Origin: CBDBDZ01 sp965204215
GTDB taxonomy: Bacteria; Pseudomonadota; Gammaproteobacteria; Pseudomonadales; GM7GCV1
Length of the DNA: 64,000 bases
NCBI GenBank assembly: GCA_965204215.1
Contig: CBDBDZ010000014.1
Location: 992,001 to 1,056,000, forward strand
Direction: 5' to 3'
Positions 53,096 through 62,238 of this stretch are shown piece after piece. Each line of letters starts with the position of its first letter. The stretch's first letter is position 1. Both the position numbers and the translations under genes were made by a program. Under the pieces are notes generated by a model. It had not been told where the DNA came from and searched no databases. It saw only the letters and a program-made list of their open reading frames with translations.

Positions 53096-53929
53096 TTAAA
53101 TCAAGTCTCTGATACTATTACCCCACACCAGGAGCACATAAAAACTGGCGCTTAGAAAAGGTCCAAAACGTATGGATGAATGTAATGTGCTGCGTTTAAG
53201 CAAGATATTCATCATAGCATAGAACAGGGCACTGACAGACGCCAGCAATAAAACGGCTGGTAACATTGTCCAGCCCACCCAGGCACCAATGGCTGCAAGG
53301 TATTTGAAGTCGCCATAACCCATCCCTTCTTTTTTGGTGAGCCATTTCATTATCCAGTAAATACTCCACAACAATAAATAACCAGCAATTGCGCCCCAAA
53401 CGGCATTGGTTAGTTCAATACCTGCGCCTAAACTGCTCATTAATAGCCCCATCCAAAGCAATAACAGGGTGAGCACATCGGGTAATAAGCCATGTTCCAT
53501 ATCAATCACGGCAAGAGAAATAACCAACGCCAGGATAATTAGCAATTCAATGAAAGCAACGGGAGATGGCAGATGTAAATTGATAATATAACTAGAGTGT
53601 CCATAAATAATGGCAATAATAGCAGTAAGAAAACTTGCAACCGTTATTAATTCAATAGCTATATAGCGCAAGCTTATTGGTTTTTGGCAATGGCTACATT
53701 TTCTATGACCTATAAAATAACCAATAATGGGTATATTGCGATACCAGGGAATAGATTGCTGACATTGCGGGCAATATGATGAAGGCAGTGCCAGATTTAC
53801 TGTTTCCGTGGAAGAAGGCTCGTCACTCCATTGACGCATTAACATTATAGGCAAGCGGTAACTTAGCATACTAATAAAACTGCCCACTATTGCAGCAGTG
53901 ATAGCAGCTAGCAATATTAACGATAGCAT
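53096..53929 (-). CDS. pilD: Type IV prepilin peptidase/N-methyltransferase
   Basis: Inner-membrane aspartyl protease that cleaves and N-methylates prepilins, 277 residues. N-terminal FISMLSYRLPIML, zinc-type CPQCQQSIPWYRNIPIIGY..RKCSHCQKPISLRY, catalytic Asp in AVIDMEHGLLPD and in GYGDFKYLAAIGAW. pilB and pilC, usually directly upstream, are absent: fadB ends 17 bases before the start. The start ATG is part of AACCCCGAATTATG, a family B end motif, with no clear ribosome-binding site. Confidence 0.94.
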   Translation of the reverse strand: MLSLILLAAITAAIVGSFISMLSYRLPIMLMRQWSDEPSSTETVNLALPSSYCPQCQQSIPWYRNIPIIGYFIGHRKCSHCQKPISLRYIAIELITVASFLTAIIAIIYGHSSYIINLHLPSPVAFIELLIILALVISLAVIDMEHGLLPDVLTLLLLWMGLLMSSLGAGIELTNAVWGAIAGYLLLWSIYWIMKWLTKKEGMGYGDFKYLAAIGAWVGWTMLPAVLLLASVSALFYAMMNILLKRSTLHSSIRFGPFLSASFYVLLVWGNSIRDLI

Positions 53930-53946
53930 AATTCGGGGTTAATGCC

Positions 53947-56079
53947 TCATTTATAATAGGTTTCCTTATTGGCAGCCATTTCGCGCATGGTTGGAGTGGC
54001 TTCAAATAATTTACCTAAATGTGGGTATTGATCAGCCCAGGAGACAATTTGATCCATGCCAATTTCATCCATCCAACAGCAAATGCCGCCTTTAAAGTTC
54101 GGAAAACCTAGACCATATTGAATGGCAATATCAGATTCCGCAGGGCTGGCAACAATGTTTTCTTCTAAACAACGTGCCATTTCTATGGCCATTGGTAACA
54201 TACAGCGTTGCATGATTTCATCATCTGAAACCAAAGGGTCTTGGTTGGTTTGATGCGGTGCGATTAAATTTAACACCTCAGTGTCAAAGGATTTAGTACC
54301 TTTGGGGCTACTGCCATAGTCATAGAAACCTGAACCGCTTTTTTGACCCAGCCGTTGATTATCATAAATCACTTGCATAGCGCCAGTGTAGTCTGATTTC
54401 ATGCGGTCAGGAAAATCGCATGACAACACATCAACGCAATGCACCATCGTGTCCATGCCGATGACATCGGCAAGGTATGCAGGCCCCATAGGCCAGCCCC
54501 AGTGTTCCATCACACGGTCAATCTCCCTAAAGTCAACACCTTGGCGAATTAAACCTTCAAAGCCAAAGTAATAGGGGAAAAGTACACGGTTAACCAGAAA
54601 AGCAGGGCAGTCATTAACCACCACAGGTTGTTTGCCCATAGCCAGGGCATAGGCCACTACAGCACCAATGGTTTGGTCGGAGGTCTTTTCACCGCGAATA
54701 ATTTCAACCAAAGGCATGGCGTGAACCGGATTAAAAAAGTGCATGCCGCAGAAGTTTTCCGGATGCTTTAATTCGCTAGCCAGGCGATTGATGGAAATGG
54801 TCGATGTATTGGATACAATTAAGCTGTCGCTGGAAATTCGATTTTCCAAATCGGCAAAGACTTGTTTTTTGATACTCTCATTTTCAACCACAGCTTCTAC
54901 AGCAATATCCACATCGTCGAGATTTGGGTATTCCAAACAAGGTGTTATCGAATTTAACACCGCCTGCTGTTGCGTTTCGCTCATTCTGCCACGGGCAACC
55001 TGTTTACCTGTAAGTTTTTTTGCCTCACCCATGCCTAAGTCTAGTGCAGGTTGATTAATATCTTTCATAATGGTAGCGATATTTTTAATGGCGCTAATAT
55101 AGCTAATGCCGCCACCCATAATGCCAGCACCCAGCACCAAGGCTTTATCAACGGTTTTGTCTGCTTTGGCAGCGTGTTTTTTTGCCACTTTAACCAGATA
55201 TTGCTGGTTTAGGAAATTGCCAATCATGGCTTTGGCTTGTGGTGTGCGTGTCAGGCTATAAAAGCATTCGGCTTCCATATACAAAGCTTCTTTATAATGT
55301 TTGCTGGCAGCCTGTTCTACTAAATCAATAATGCTGGATTGGGCTGGAAAGTGTTTGATTTTAGCGCCAATGGCTGAACGCGCACCTTCGGCAATAGTTT
55401 GAATATTGGGTTCGCTAACGGGGTTAAGCTTTAATTGTCTGCGCTGAGTCACTTCATCAATATTGGCAATAGCTTCAGTCAGTAGCACCAGAGCGCTTTC
55501 GCGAAGCGATTCAGGAGAGGTAATCTTATCAACAGCACCAACGGCTAATGCTTGTTCTGCATTTTGGTGACGTCCCGATACCATCCAATTAAGTGCTTGC
55601 TCTACTCCTGCAATTCTTGGAAGGCGCACTGTGCCACCCCAGCCAGGAATAAGGCCAAGTCCTGTTTCTGGCAAGCCTATTTTGGTTGCTGTTGACATGA
55701 CGCGGTAATCGCAGCCCAGGCAAAATTCCAAACCGCCCCCCAATGCAAAGCCATTAATAGCAACCACTGAAGGGAAAGGCAAGTTTTCTAATCGATGAAT
55801 ATTGTCATTGTTAATGGCAAAGCTGGAAATCTGTTCTTCTTTGCTGAGTTTGAAACGTGGTAAAAATTCGGTAATATCAGCGCCAACAATAAAAACGGAC
55901 TTACTGCTGGTAGCAATTAAACCTGTTATGTCAGTTGCATGTTCCAGTAGTTTGGTAGCCTGAGCTAACTCGGCTACCGTTTCATTGTTAAATACATTGA
56001 CACTGCCAGCATTGTGAAAGTTAAGTTCAACAATACCATTGTTGAGAGGAATAAGTGATAGCGTGTTACCTTGATACAT
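53947..56079 (-). CDS. fadB: Fatty acid oxidation complex alpha subunit FadB
   Basis: Multifunctional beta-oxidation enzyme, 710 residues. The N-terminal enoyl-CoA hydratase domain has IVGADITEF, NGFALGGGLEFCLGCDYR and LPETGLGLIPGWGGTVRLPR. The 3-hydroxyacyl-CoA dehydrogenase domain (~310 on) has VLGAGIMGGGISY, VSNTSTISI, CGMHFFNPVHAMPLVEIIRG and a C-terminal domain. It is the FadB rather than FadJ type by N-terminal MYQGNTLSL. Its thiolase partner fadA is not adjacent. The pilD-coaE pair follows 17 bases downstream, so the three may share a transcript. Confidence 0.94.
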   Translation of the reverse strand: MYQGNTLSLIPLNNGIVELNFHNAGSVNVFNNETVAELAQATKLLEHATDITGLIATSSKSVFIVGADITEFLPRFKLSKEEQISSFAINNDNIHRLENLPFPSVVAINGFALGGGLEFCLGCDYRVMSTATKIGLPETGLGLIPGWGGTVRLPRIAGVEQALNWMVSGRHQNAEQALAVGAVDKITSPESLRESALVLLTEAIANIDEVTQRRQLKLNPVSEPNIQTIAEGARSAIGAKIKHFPAQSSIIDLVEQAASKHYKEALYMEAECFYSLTRTPQAKAMIGNFLNQQYLVKVAKKHAAKADKTVDKALVLGAGIMGGGISYISAIKNIATIMKDINQPALDLGMGEAKKLTGKQVARGRMSETQQQAVLNSITPCLEYPNLDDVDIAVEAVVENESIKKQVFADLENRISSDSLIVSNTSTISINRLASELKHPENFCGMHFFNPVHAMPLVEIIRGEKTSDQTIGAVVAYALAMGKQPVVVNDCPAFLVNRVLFPYYFGFEGLIRQGVDFREIDRVMEHWGWPMGPAYLADVIGMDTMVHCVDVLSCDFPDRMKSDYTGAMQVIYDNQRLGQKSGSGFYDYGSSPKGTKSFDTEVLNLIAPHQTNQDPLVSDDEIMQRCMLPMAIEMARCLEENIVASPAESDIAIQYGLGFPNFKGGICCWMDEIGMDQIVSWADQYPHLGKLFEATPTMREMAANKETYYK

Positions 56080-56112
56080 AATGATTAAATGGTTAAGAAG
56101 TTAATGTAAATA

Positions 56113-56252
56113 GAGAGTTTTGCATAATTACTGCGCTCGCCAATACAGCGTTAAATTTTCGCTCAAAATGCTCATTTACTGCCAGTAAACTCCGCTTTTT
56201 CGTTTAAATTTGCCTTGGCTTGGCATCGCTCGTGACATTATGCAAAGCTCTC
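56113..56252 (+). repeat. Family A interspersed repeat, full-length reference copy
   Basis: 140 bp from GAGAGTTTTGCATAATTACT to GACATTATGCAAAGCTCTC; the ends are inverted repeats of about 15 bases. Near-identical copies lie at 30481 and 63733. Its right end overlaps the last codons of tyrS on the other strand. Confidence 0.87.
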
Positions 56253-57551
56253 AAATAAATGATACTTTTTCTTGCCAAGTCGAACAACAAAATAGTTATT
56301 GTGAAGAGCCTTGTTTGAAGCAAACAGGTCGGTTAGTCGGGTATTAAACTGGCTGTCAATTACTTTATTGTTAATACGTATGGCATTATTGGCAAGGCTG
56401 TCTTTAATTTGCTTGCCTGTGCCTAGTTGAGTTTCACTTAGCAATTGAATAAGTGAAGCAGGTAATTGTTGAATATTGATAGTGCTGCAAGGCATTCCAT
56501 CTTGCTGTAATTGTTGCAGCTCAGATTTTGATAATTGTGTCACATCGCCGGAAAACAACAATTCAGTTATACGTTTAGCTGCTGCCAGCCCACTGTCGCT
56601 GTGAACAAGGCGAGTGACATGTTCTGCCAATATGCTGGCACCTTCGGGCTTGGTTTGGCTATGGTTGTCAGCAGCTTCTATGGAATTAATTTCATCGACG
56701 CTGAGAAAGGTAAAATACCTTAAAAAGCGGCAAATATCGTCATCGTTAGTATTCAACCAAAATTGATAGAAACTATAAGGGGAAGTTTTATGAGCGCTAA
56801 GCCAAATAGTCCCCTCTTCGGTTTTTCCGAATTTGCTGCCATCGCTTTTCGTTACTAAAGGTAGTGTTAAACCATAGGCTTTTCCAGCGTGTATGCGCCT
56901 GACCAAATCGGTGCCACCTGTTATATTACCCCATTGGTCGGAGCCGCCAATTTGCAAGGTGCAGTTATGCAATTTATATAATTCGGCAAAATCGAGTGAT
57001 TGCAACAGCATATAGGAAAACTCGGTATAGGAAATACCGCTGCCTTCGCGATCAATTCGCTGCTTAACCGATTCTTTTTGAATCATGGCATTAACAAAAA
57101 AATGTTTGCCGAAAGTGCGCAAATAATCCAGTACATTCAAGTTTTTGGTCCAATCATAGTTGTTTGCCATAATAGCAGCATTACTTAAATGTTTGTCAAA
57201 ATCTAAAAATTGAGAAAGCTGCGCATGTAACGATTCCACCCATTGATTCACCGTATCTTCAGTATGTAATTTTCGTTCTTGTGCTTTAAAGCTGGGGTCG
57301 CCAATTAGCCCTGTTGCACCACCTACCAATGCAATAGGTGTATGGCCTGCACGTTGAAAACGCATTAATGCAATAATTGGAACCAAACTACCAATATGCA
57401 GGCTGTCGGCAGTCGGGTCGAAACCGCAGTACAGCGTACGCGGTTGCTGTAAATGTTCGGCAAATTCTGTTTCAGAAGACACCTGGTTGACTAAACCGCG
57501 CGCCTGTAAATCTGATAAAAGCATTGGGTCGGCGGTTTGACTAACTTTCAA
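56238..57551 (-). CDS. tyrS: Tyrosyl-tRNA synthetase
   Basis: Class I aminoacyl-tRNA synthetase, 437 residues. LYCGFDPTADSLHIGSLVPI holds the HIGH motif, VGGATGLIGDPSFK and QIGGSDQWGNITGG bind tyrosine, and KSDGSKFGKTEEG is the KMSKS loop; a C-terminal S4 RNA-binding domain follows. The last five codons, ESFA plus stop, lie within the end of an A repeat. The same C-terminal ESFA occurs in the acyl-CoA ligase at the other full A copy, so the natural C-terminus was probably replaced. Confidence 0.96.
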   Translation of the reverse strand: MKVSQTADPMLLSDLQARGLVNQVSSETEFAEHLQQPRTLYCGFDPTADSLHIGSLVPIIALMRFQRAGHTPIALVGGATGLIGDPSFKAQERKLHTEDTVNQWVESLHAQLSQFLDFDKHLSNAAIMANNYDWTKNLNVLDYLRTFGKHFFVNAMIQKESVKQRIDREGSGISYTEFSYMLLQSLDFAELYKLHNCTLQIGGSDQWGNITGGTDLVRRIHAGKAYGLTLPLVTKSDGSKFGKTEEGTIWLSAHKTSPYSFYQFWLNTNDDDICRFLRYFTFLSVDEINSIEAADNHSQTKPEGASILAEHVTRLVHSDSGLAAAKRITELLFSGDVTQLSKSELQQLQQDGMPCSTINIQQLPASLIQLLSETQLGTGKQIKDSLANNAIRINNKVIDSQFNTRLTDLFASNKALHNNYFVVRLGKKKYHLFESFA

Positions 57552-57630
57552 AATATGTTGTTTGTATTAACTAAGGAGCGGCATTTTAGCAAATTTCAAT
57601 ATTGATTAATAAATAAATTGCGTCAGGATG

Positions 57631-57658
57631 TTGCATACAAAAATAAAATACGTATACT
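57631..57658 (+). promoter_or_regulatory. Probable sigma-70 promoter of rho
   Basis: TTGCAT at 57631, 16-base spacer, TATACT at 57653. It would give an untranslated leader of about 180 bases, consistent with the long autoregulated leader of rho in relatives. A second GTATACTAACCC lies at 57742, and a GTGCTGCTCAGCAC hairpin at 57665-57678. The rest of the gap to 57841 shows no gene; trxA, often upstream of rho, is absent. Confidence 0.45.
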
Positions 57659-57841
57659 GACCCTGTGCTGCTCAGCACGTCTACCCTCGATATCTATTGT
57701 AATTTTTGGCGATTTTGTGCCTAAAGCAGTTTCAAAATTTAAGGTATACTAACCCATTTTGCTATTGACGCTATCGATAATAAGGGAGAAATTGAAACAA
57801 AACTATTTGTAAACCATTAATTACCTAATCAAAAATAATCT

Positions 57842-59104
57842 ATGAATTTAACCGAACTAAAGTTAAAGCCAATTAACGAACTTGTTAATTTAGCTACGGA
57901 AATGGGAATTGAAAACGTCTCACGTTCGCGTAAGCAGGACATTATTTTTTCAATGTTGAAACAGCACGCCAAGCAAGGTGAAGATATTTACGGTGATGGT
58001 GTGCTTGAAATACTTAGTGAAGGCTATGGTTTTTTGCGTTCGGCTGGAAGCTCTTATTTGGCTGGTACTGATGATATTTATGTATCACCCAGCCAAATCA
58101 GGCGCTTTAATTTGCGAACAGGTGATACGATTGCAGGTAAAATTCGCCCACCTAAAGATATGGAGCGATATTTCGCGTTGTTAAAAGTTGATGAACTTAA
58201 CTATGAATTGCCAGAAGGCTCTCGTAGTAAAATTTTATTTGAAAACCTCACTCCACTTTTCCCCGAAGAGCGGCTAAAGTTAGAATTGGAGACAGGAAGT
58301 AATGAAGATTTAACGGGACGCATTATTGATTTAGTATCGCCTATTGGTAAAGGGCAACGTGGCTTGATTGTTGCGCCGCCCAAAGCAGGTAAAACCATTT
58401 TAATGCAACATATGGCGCAGGCCATTGTTCGCAATAATCCGGAATGTTACATTATTGTATTATTAATTGACGAGCGCCCAGAAGAAGTCACAGAAATGCA
58501 ACGTACTGTTCGCGCTGAAGTGGTAGCGTCCACTTTTGATGAACCGCCAGCACGCCATGTTCAGGTTGCTGATATGGTAATTGAAAAAGCCAAGCGCCTG
58601 GTAGAACACAAAAAAGATGTCGTGATATTGTTAGACTCTATTACGCGTCTTGCTCGCGCCTACAATATTACCCAACCCGCCTCAGGTAAAGTGCTAACAG
58701 GTGGTGTCGATGCCCATGCCTTAGAGCGCCCCAAACGCTTTTTTGGTGCGGCGCGCAATATGGAATACGGTGGTTCTTTAACCATTATCTCCACCGCTTT
58801 AATTGAAACGGGATCTAAAATGGACGAGGTGATATATGAAGAATTTAAAGGTACAGGTAATATGGAATTGCATTTGGATCGTAAAATTGCGGAAAAACGA
58901 GTATTTCCAGCCATTAATGTGCGCCGATCCGGAACCAGGCGTGAAGATTTGTTAATGGATGCCGATGAGCTAAACCGTGTATGGATACTGCGCAGGCTGT
59001 TACACGACATGGAAGATACTGCCGCAGCAGAATTTATTATTGATCGTCTCAAAGGGTTTAAATGCAACAACGACTTTTTCTCGGCAATGAAGAAAAAAAG
59101 TTGA
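57842..59104 (+). CDS. rho: Transcription termination factor Rho
   Basis: Hexameric RNA-dependent helicase that ends transcripts, 420 residues, standard length. N-terminal Rho domain MNLTELKLKPINELVNLATE, RNA-binding GDGVLEILSEGYGFLRS (RNP1-like), Walker A APPKAGKTILMQ, Walker B VVILLDSITRLARAYN, Q-loop TGGVDAHALERPKRFFGAARN and R-loop. No inserted domain is present. Confidence 0.97.
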   Translation: MNLTELKLKPINELVNLATEMGIENVSRSRKQDIIFSMLKQHAKQGEDIYGDGVLEILSEGYGFLRSAGSSYLAGTDDIYVSPSQIRRFNLRTGDTIAGKIRPPKDMERYFALLKVDELNYELPEGSRSKILFENLTPLFPEERLKLELETGSNEDLTGRIIDLVSPIGKGQRGLIVAPPKAGKTILMQHMAQAIVRNNPECYIIVLLIDERPEEVTEMQRTVRAEVVASTFDEPPARHVQVADMVIEKAKRLVEHKKDVVILLDSITRLARAYNITQPASGKVLTGGVDAHALERPKRFFGAARNMEYGGSLTIISTALIETGSKMDEVIYEEFKGTGNMELHLDRKIAEKRVFPAINVRRSGTRREDLLMDADELNRVWILRRLLHDMEDTAAAEFIIDRLKGFKCNNDFFSAMKKKS

Positions 59105-59126
59105 TACCTGATGTGTTATTAATTTG

Positions 59127-59291
59127 GCATGAAAATACCGAGCAAATATGTGGCACAGGGAGGTGTCACCGACGAGCGTCAGCTCGGCCGCGAACCATTG
59201 AAATACAAGAAAAATTCGCATATTTTCGCCAGTATTTCAATGGTGACCAATAAAATACGCAGGAGCGATATTTTATTGCCAGGCTAATAAG
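59127..59291 (+). repeat. Family D interspersed repeat, longest uninterrupted copy
   Basis: ATACCGAGCAAATATGTGGCAC, CGACGAGCGTCAGCTCGG, and an imperfect palindrome ACCATTGAAATAC..GTATTTCAATGGT (59195-59247), then GGAGCGATATTTTATTGCCAGGCTAATAA. It fills the rho-hisC gap and ends 11 bases before the hisC start. Confidence 0.75.
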
Positions 59292-59302
59292 GAACGAAAA
59301 CT

Positions 59303-60400
59303 GTGAGTCGTTTTTGGTCGCCACTAGTCCATGCGTTGCAGCCCTATGAACCAGGGGAGCAAACCCAGGATAATACCCTGATTAAACTCAATACTAATGA
59401 AAACCCTTATGGGCCGTCACCAGCGGTATTAGGGGCTATTTTGCAACATGCCACAGATGAATTAAAACGCTACCCTGACCCGGAAGCTGTTGCGTTTCGA
59501 AAGCAATTGGCTATTTACCACAGGTTGACCAAAGATTGTTTTTTTGTAGGTAATGGTTCGGATGAAGTGCTGGCTTTTGTATTTAGAGGATTGTTCAAGC
59601 CTGAATTGCCAATAATTTTTCCAGGTTTAACCTACAGTTTTTATCCTGTTTATGCGAAGTTGTTTGAGTTGAAGTATCAACATATCCCGCTTAATGCGAG
59701 CTATGAAATTAATGCTGGCGATTATTTCAACAACGGCGAGGTCAATAAATTTGGCGGTATTATCTTTGCCAACCCGAATGCACCTACAGGTATTGCGTTG
59801 CCTGTTGCGGAAATTGAACAAATTCTTAAATACAATCCCAACTGCACAGTGGTAGTGGATGAAGCCTATGTGGATTTTGGTGCAGAAAGTGTTATTCCAT
59901 TGATTAAGCAATATGATAACTTGCTAGTTGTGCAAACACTTTCCAAGTCGCGTTCACTGGCAGGCATGAGAATAGGTTTTGCCGCAGGACAACCACACTT
60001 GATTGAAGCCCTTAACCGCGTCAAGAATAGTTTTAACTCCTACCCTTTGGACAGGCTGGCATTAGTAGCGGCAGAAGTATCATTTATTGATACCGATTAT
60101 TTTAACAGAACAAGGTATCGCGTTATCAACAGCCGACAACGCCTGGCAACAGAGCTGGAAAATTTAGGCTTTAATGTCCTGCCTTCCAGCACCAACTTTT
60201 TACTGGTGTCTCACTCAAAGTTTTCTCAAGAACCTTTGTATGCAAAGCCTCTTGTCATGGCTCTTCGGTCTAATAAAATATTAGTGCGCTACTTTGCAGA
60301 CAATGAACAGTTACGTCATTTTATTCGAATAACCATTGGTACCGAACAGCAAAACCAAACCTTGATTCAAGTGTTGAGGCAAATACTCGATGCGTCTTGA
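59303..60400 (+). CDS. hisC: Histidinol-phosphate aminotransferase
   Basis: Class I/II PLP aminotransferase of histidine synthesis, 365 residues, GTG start. LNTNENPYGPSPAV, ANPNAPTGIALP, VVDEAYVDFG and the PLP lysine in TLSKSRSLAGMRIGFAAG are typical of HisC. Alone of the his pathway here. It overlaps the peptidase gene by 11 bases, starting a run of tightly packed genes. Confidence 0.93.
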   Translation: MSRFWSPLVHALQPYEPGEQTQDNTLIKLNTNENPYGPSPAVLGAILQHATDELKRYPDPEAVAFRKQLAIYHRLTKDCFFVGNGSDEVLAFVFRGLFKPELPIIFPGLTYSFYPVYAKLFELKYQHIPLNASYEINAGDYFNNGEVNKFGGIIFANPNAPTGIALPVAEIEQILKYNPNCTVVVDEAYVDFGAESVIPLIKQYDNLLVVQTLSKSRSLAGMRIGFAAGQPHLIEALNRVKNSFNSYPLDRLALVAAEVSFIDTDYFNRTRYRVINSRQRLATELENLGFNVLPSSTNFLLVSHSKFSQEPLYAKPLVMALRSNKILVRYFADNEQLRHFIRITIGTEQQNQTLIQVLRQILDAS

Positions 60401-61058
60401 ACAAGCGTTAGGTATTGATGACAGCCATGTAAACTATAAGAATTCGACGGGTAAGCCGTTGCATTTTGAATGTATAGGGGCTGTGGAAGCATTACAACAA
60501 CAAGCTCGCAGGCATGGCTTCGACTTGCAAATAGCCAGTGCATTCAGAAGTTTTGATAAGCAATTAGCCATTTGGAATGCTAAAGCCAGGGGGGATACTG
60601 TCCTGGTAGATGATGCTGACAACCCTGTAGACATTATTCAATGTGAACCCTTTGATATTATCCGGTACATTTGTCGCTGGTCTGCTATTCCTGGAGCATC
60701 GCGCCACCATTGGGGTTGTGACTTTGATGTCTATGATGCAATAGCATTGGGCGATAAATCGTTGCAACTGACCGATGAAGAGTGCAATAAACAATTCAGT
60801 GAATTTTACCAGTGGCTAGATGACTATTTATCAACCTCAGAATGTTTTTATCGTCCCTATATTATAGATACAGGAGGTATCGGCAGGGAACAATGGCATA
60901 TCAGTTATCGGCCTGTTGCCAAACGGTATGAATCGCTAATGACAATGTCTGCTTTAAAAACGCATTTAGAACATTACGAGATTGCATTAAAACCAACCAT
61001 TCTGGAAAATATTGAATGGCTTTATCAGCGTTATGTGTTAAATTTACCCCATGAATAA
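60390..61058 (+). CDS. M15 family D-alanyl-D-alanine carboxypeptidase-like protein (VanY/DdpX type)
   Basis: 222 residues. Zinc peptidase motif SRHHWGCDFDV (SxHxxGxxxD) and EQWHISY (ExxH) with ASAFRSFDKQLAIWN upstream are those of M15B peptidases that trim D-Ala from peptidoglycan peptides. No signal peptide is seen, so a cytoplasmic or unusually exported location is implied. It overlaps hisC (11 bases) and cysE (8 bases). Confidence 0.87.
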   Translation: MRLEQALGIDDSHVNYKNSTGKPLHFECIGAVEALQQQARRHGFDLQIASAFRSFDKQLAIWNAKARGDTVLVDDADNPVDIIQCEPFDIIRYICRWSAIPGASRHHWGCDFDVYDAIALGDKSLQLTDEECNKQFSEFYQWLDDYLSTSECFYRPYIIDTGGIGREQWHISYRPVAKRYESLMTMSALKTHLEHYEIALKPTILENIEWLYQRYVLNLPHE

Positions 61059-61851
61059 TTTGTCCCAAATTCAGGTTCAATGGAGCCATTTACGACAACA
61101 AGCAGCAATGGTTGTTGAGCACGAGCCCAGCTTAAAACCATTTATTCAACAATGCGTTATTGAACATGGCAGTTTTGAGGCATCGCTGTCTTGCGTGTTG
61201 AGCAAAGAGATTAGCGCTCCTCAATTACAAAGCAAAGCGCTGTACGATTTGATCTTTAACCAGTTAAATAGCTATCCTGACATTGTCAATAGCGTAAGTA
61301 TTGATTTACAAAGCTGTGTGGAGCGTGATCCGGCCTGCTTAGATGAGTTAACCTGCTTTTTATATTTCAAGGGTTTTCACTCATTACAATTGCATCGTAT
61401 TGCTCATTCATTGTGGAACGAGGGTAGGCAAAGTATTGCGCTTTACTTACAGTCGCGAGCCTCTCAAGAGTTTGATGTGGATATTCACCCGGCGGCTCAA
61501 CTGGGAGCAGGTATTATGATAGACCATGCGACAGGTGTGGTAATTGGTGAAACTGCCATTGTTGAAAATAATGTATCCATTCTTCATGGGGTAACTTTGG
61601 GAGGTAATGGTTTACAGTGTGGCAAACGCCATCCGACTATTCGCTCTGGTGTATTGCTATCAACGGGTGCGAAAATACTTGGAGCAATAGAAGTAGGAGA
61701 GGGCGCTAAAATTGCTGCCAGCAGTTTAGTGTTAACAGATGTAGAACCCTACACCACTGTGGCAGGAGTGCCTGCCAAAGTGGTTGTGCAAACCACTGAT
61801 GCCGAAGGTATACCGCCAGCCAGACAAATGCAGCACCAGTTAGAACCTTAA
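61051..61851 (+). CDS. cysE: Serine O-acetyltransferase
   Basis: First step of cysteine synthesis from serine and acetyl-CoA, 266 residues. The N-terminal helical SATase domain (LYDLIFNQLNSYPDI, ERDPACLDELTCFLYFKGFHSLQLHRIAH) precedes a left-handed beta helix of hexapeptides with catalytic His in MIDHATGVVIGETA and HGVTLGG. Overlaps the upstream gene by 8 bases. Confidence 0.95.
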   Translation: MNNLSQIQVQWSHLRQQAAMVVEHEPSLKPFIQQCVIEHGSFEASLSCVLSKEISAPQLQSKALYDLIFNQLNSYPDIVNSVSIDLQSCVERDPACLDELTCFLYFKGFHSLQLHRIAHSLWNEGRQSIALYLQSRASQEFDVDIHPAAQLGAGIMIDHATGVVIGETAIVENNVSILHGVTLGGNGLQCGKRHPTIRSGVLLSTGAKILGAIEVGEGAKIAASSLVLTDVEPYTTVAGVPAKVVVQTTDAEGIPPARQMQHQLEP

Positions 61852-61865
61852 AACCCAGGTTATGC

Positions 61866-62219
61866 ATGGAACTTTACAAAGAATTTTCAATTGAAGCAGC
61901 ACATTATTTACCTAATGTAGCAGAAAACCATAAATGCAAACGCTTACATGGTCATTCCTTTAAAGTGCGTATCGTCATCGAAGGCGATGTAAACCCTGAT
62001 AGCGGCTGGGTTATGGACTTTGCCGAACTTAAAGCCGCTTTCAAACCCTATTATCAACAACTTGACCACCATTGTCTAAACGATATTGAAGGTTTGGAAA
62101 ATCCCACATCTGAAAATTTGGCCAAATGGATTTGGAATAAACTCAAAACCGAATTGCCACTGCTAACGCGTATTGAAATTGCAGAAACCTGCACCAGCGG
62201 TTGTCGTTATTCGGGATAG
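61866..62219 (+). CDS. queD: 6-carboxytetrahydropterin synthase (queuosine pathway)
   Basis: 117-residue QueD of the 6-pyruvoyl-tetrahydropterin synthase family, making the 7-deazaguanine precursor of queuosine. Zinc His in SIEAAHYLP and LHGHSF, catalytic Cys in CKRLHGH, LDHHCLND and the substrate-binding ETCTSGC are all visible. Its leader AACCCAGGTTATGCATGG carries a family B end motif that overlaps the ATG at 61866. Confidence 0.93.
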   Translation: MELYKEFSIEAAHYLPNVAENHKCKRLHGHSFKVRIVIEGDVNPDSGWVMDFAELKAAFKPYYQQLDHHCLNDIEGLENPTSENLAKWIWNKLKTELPLLTRIEIAETCTSGCRYSG

Positions 62220-62238
62220 TAGAAATTACAGGTATTTT

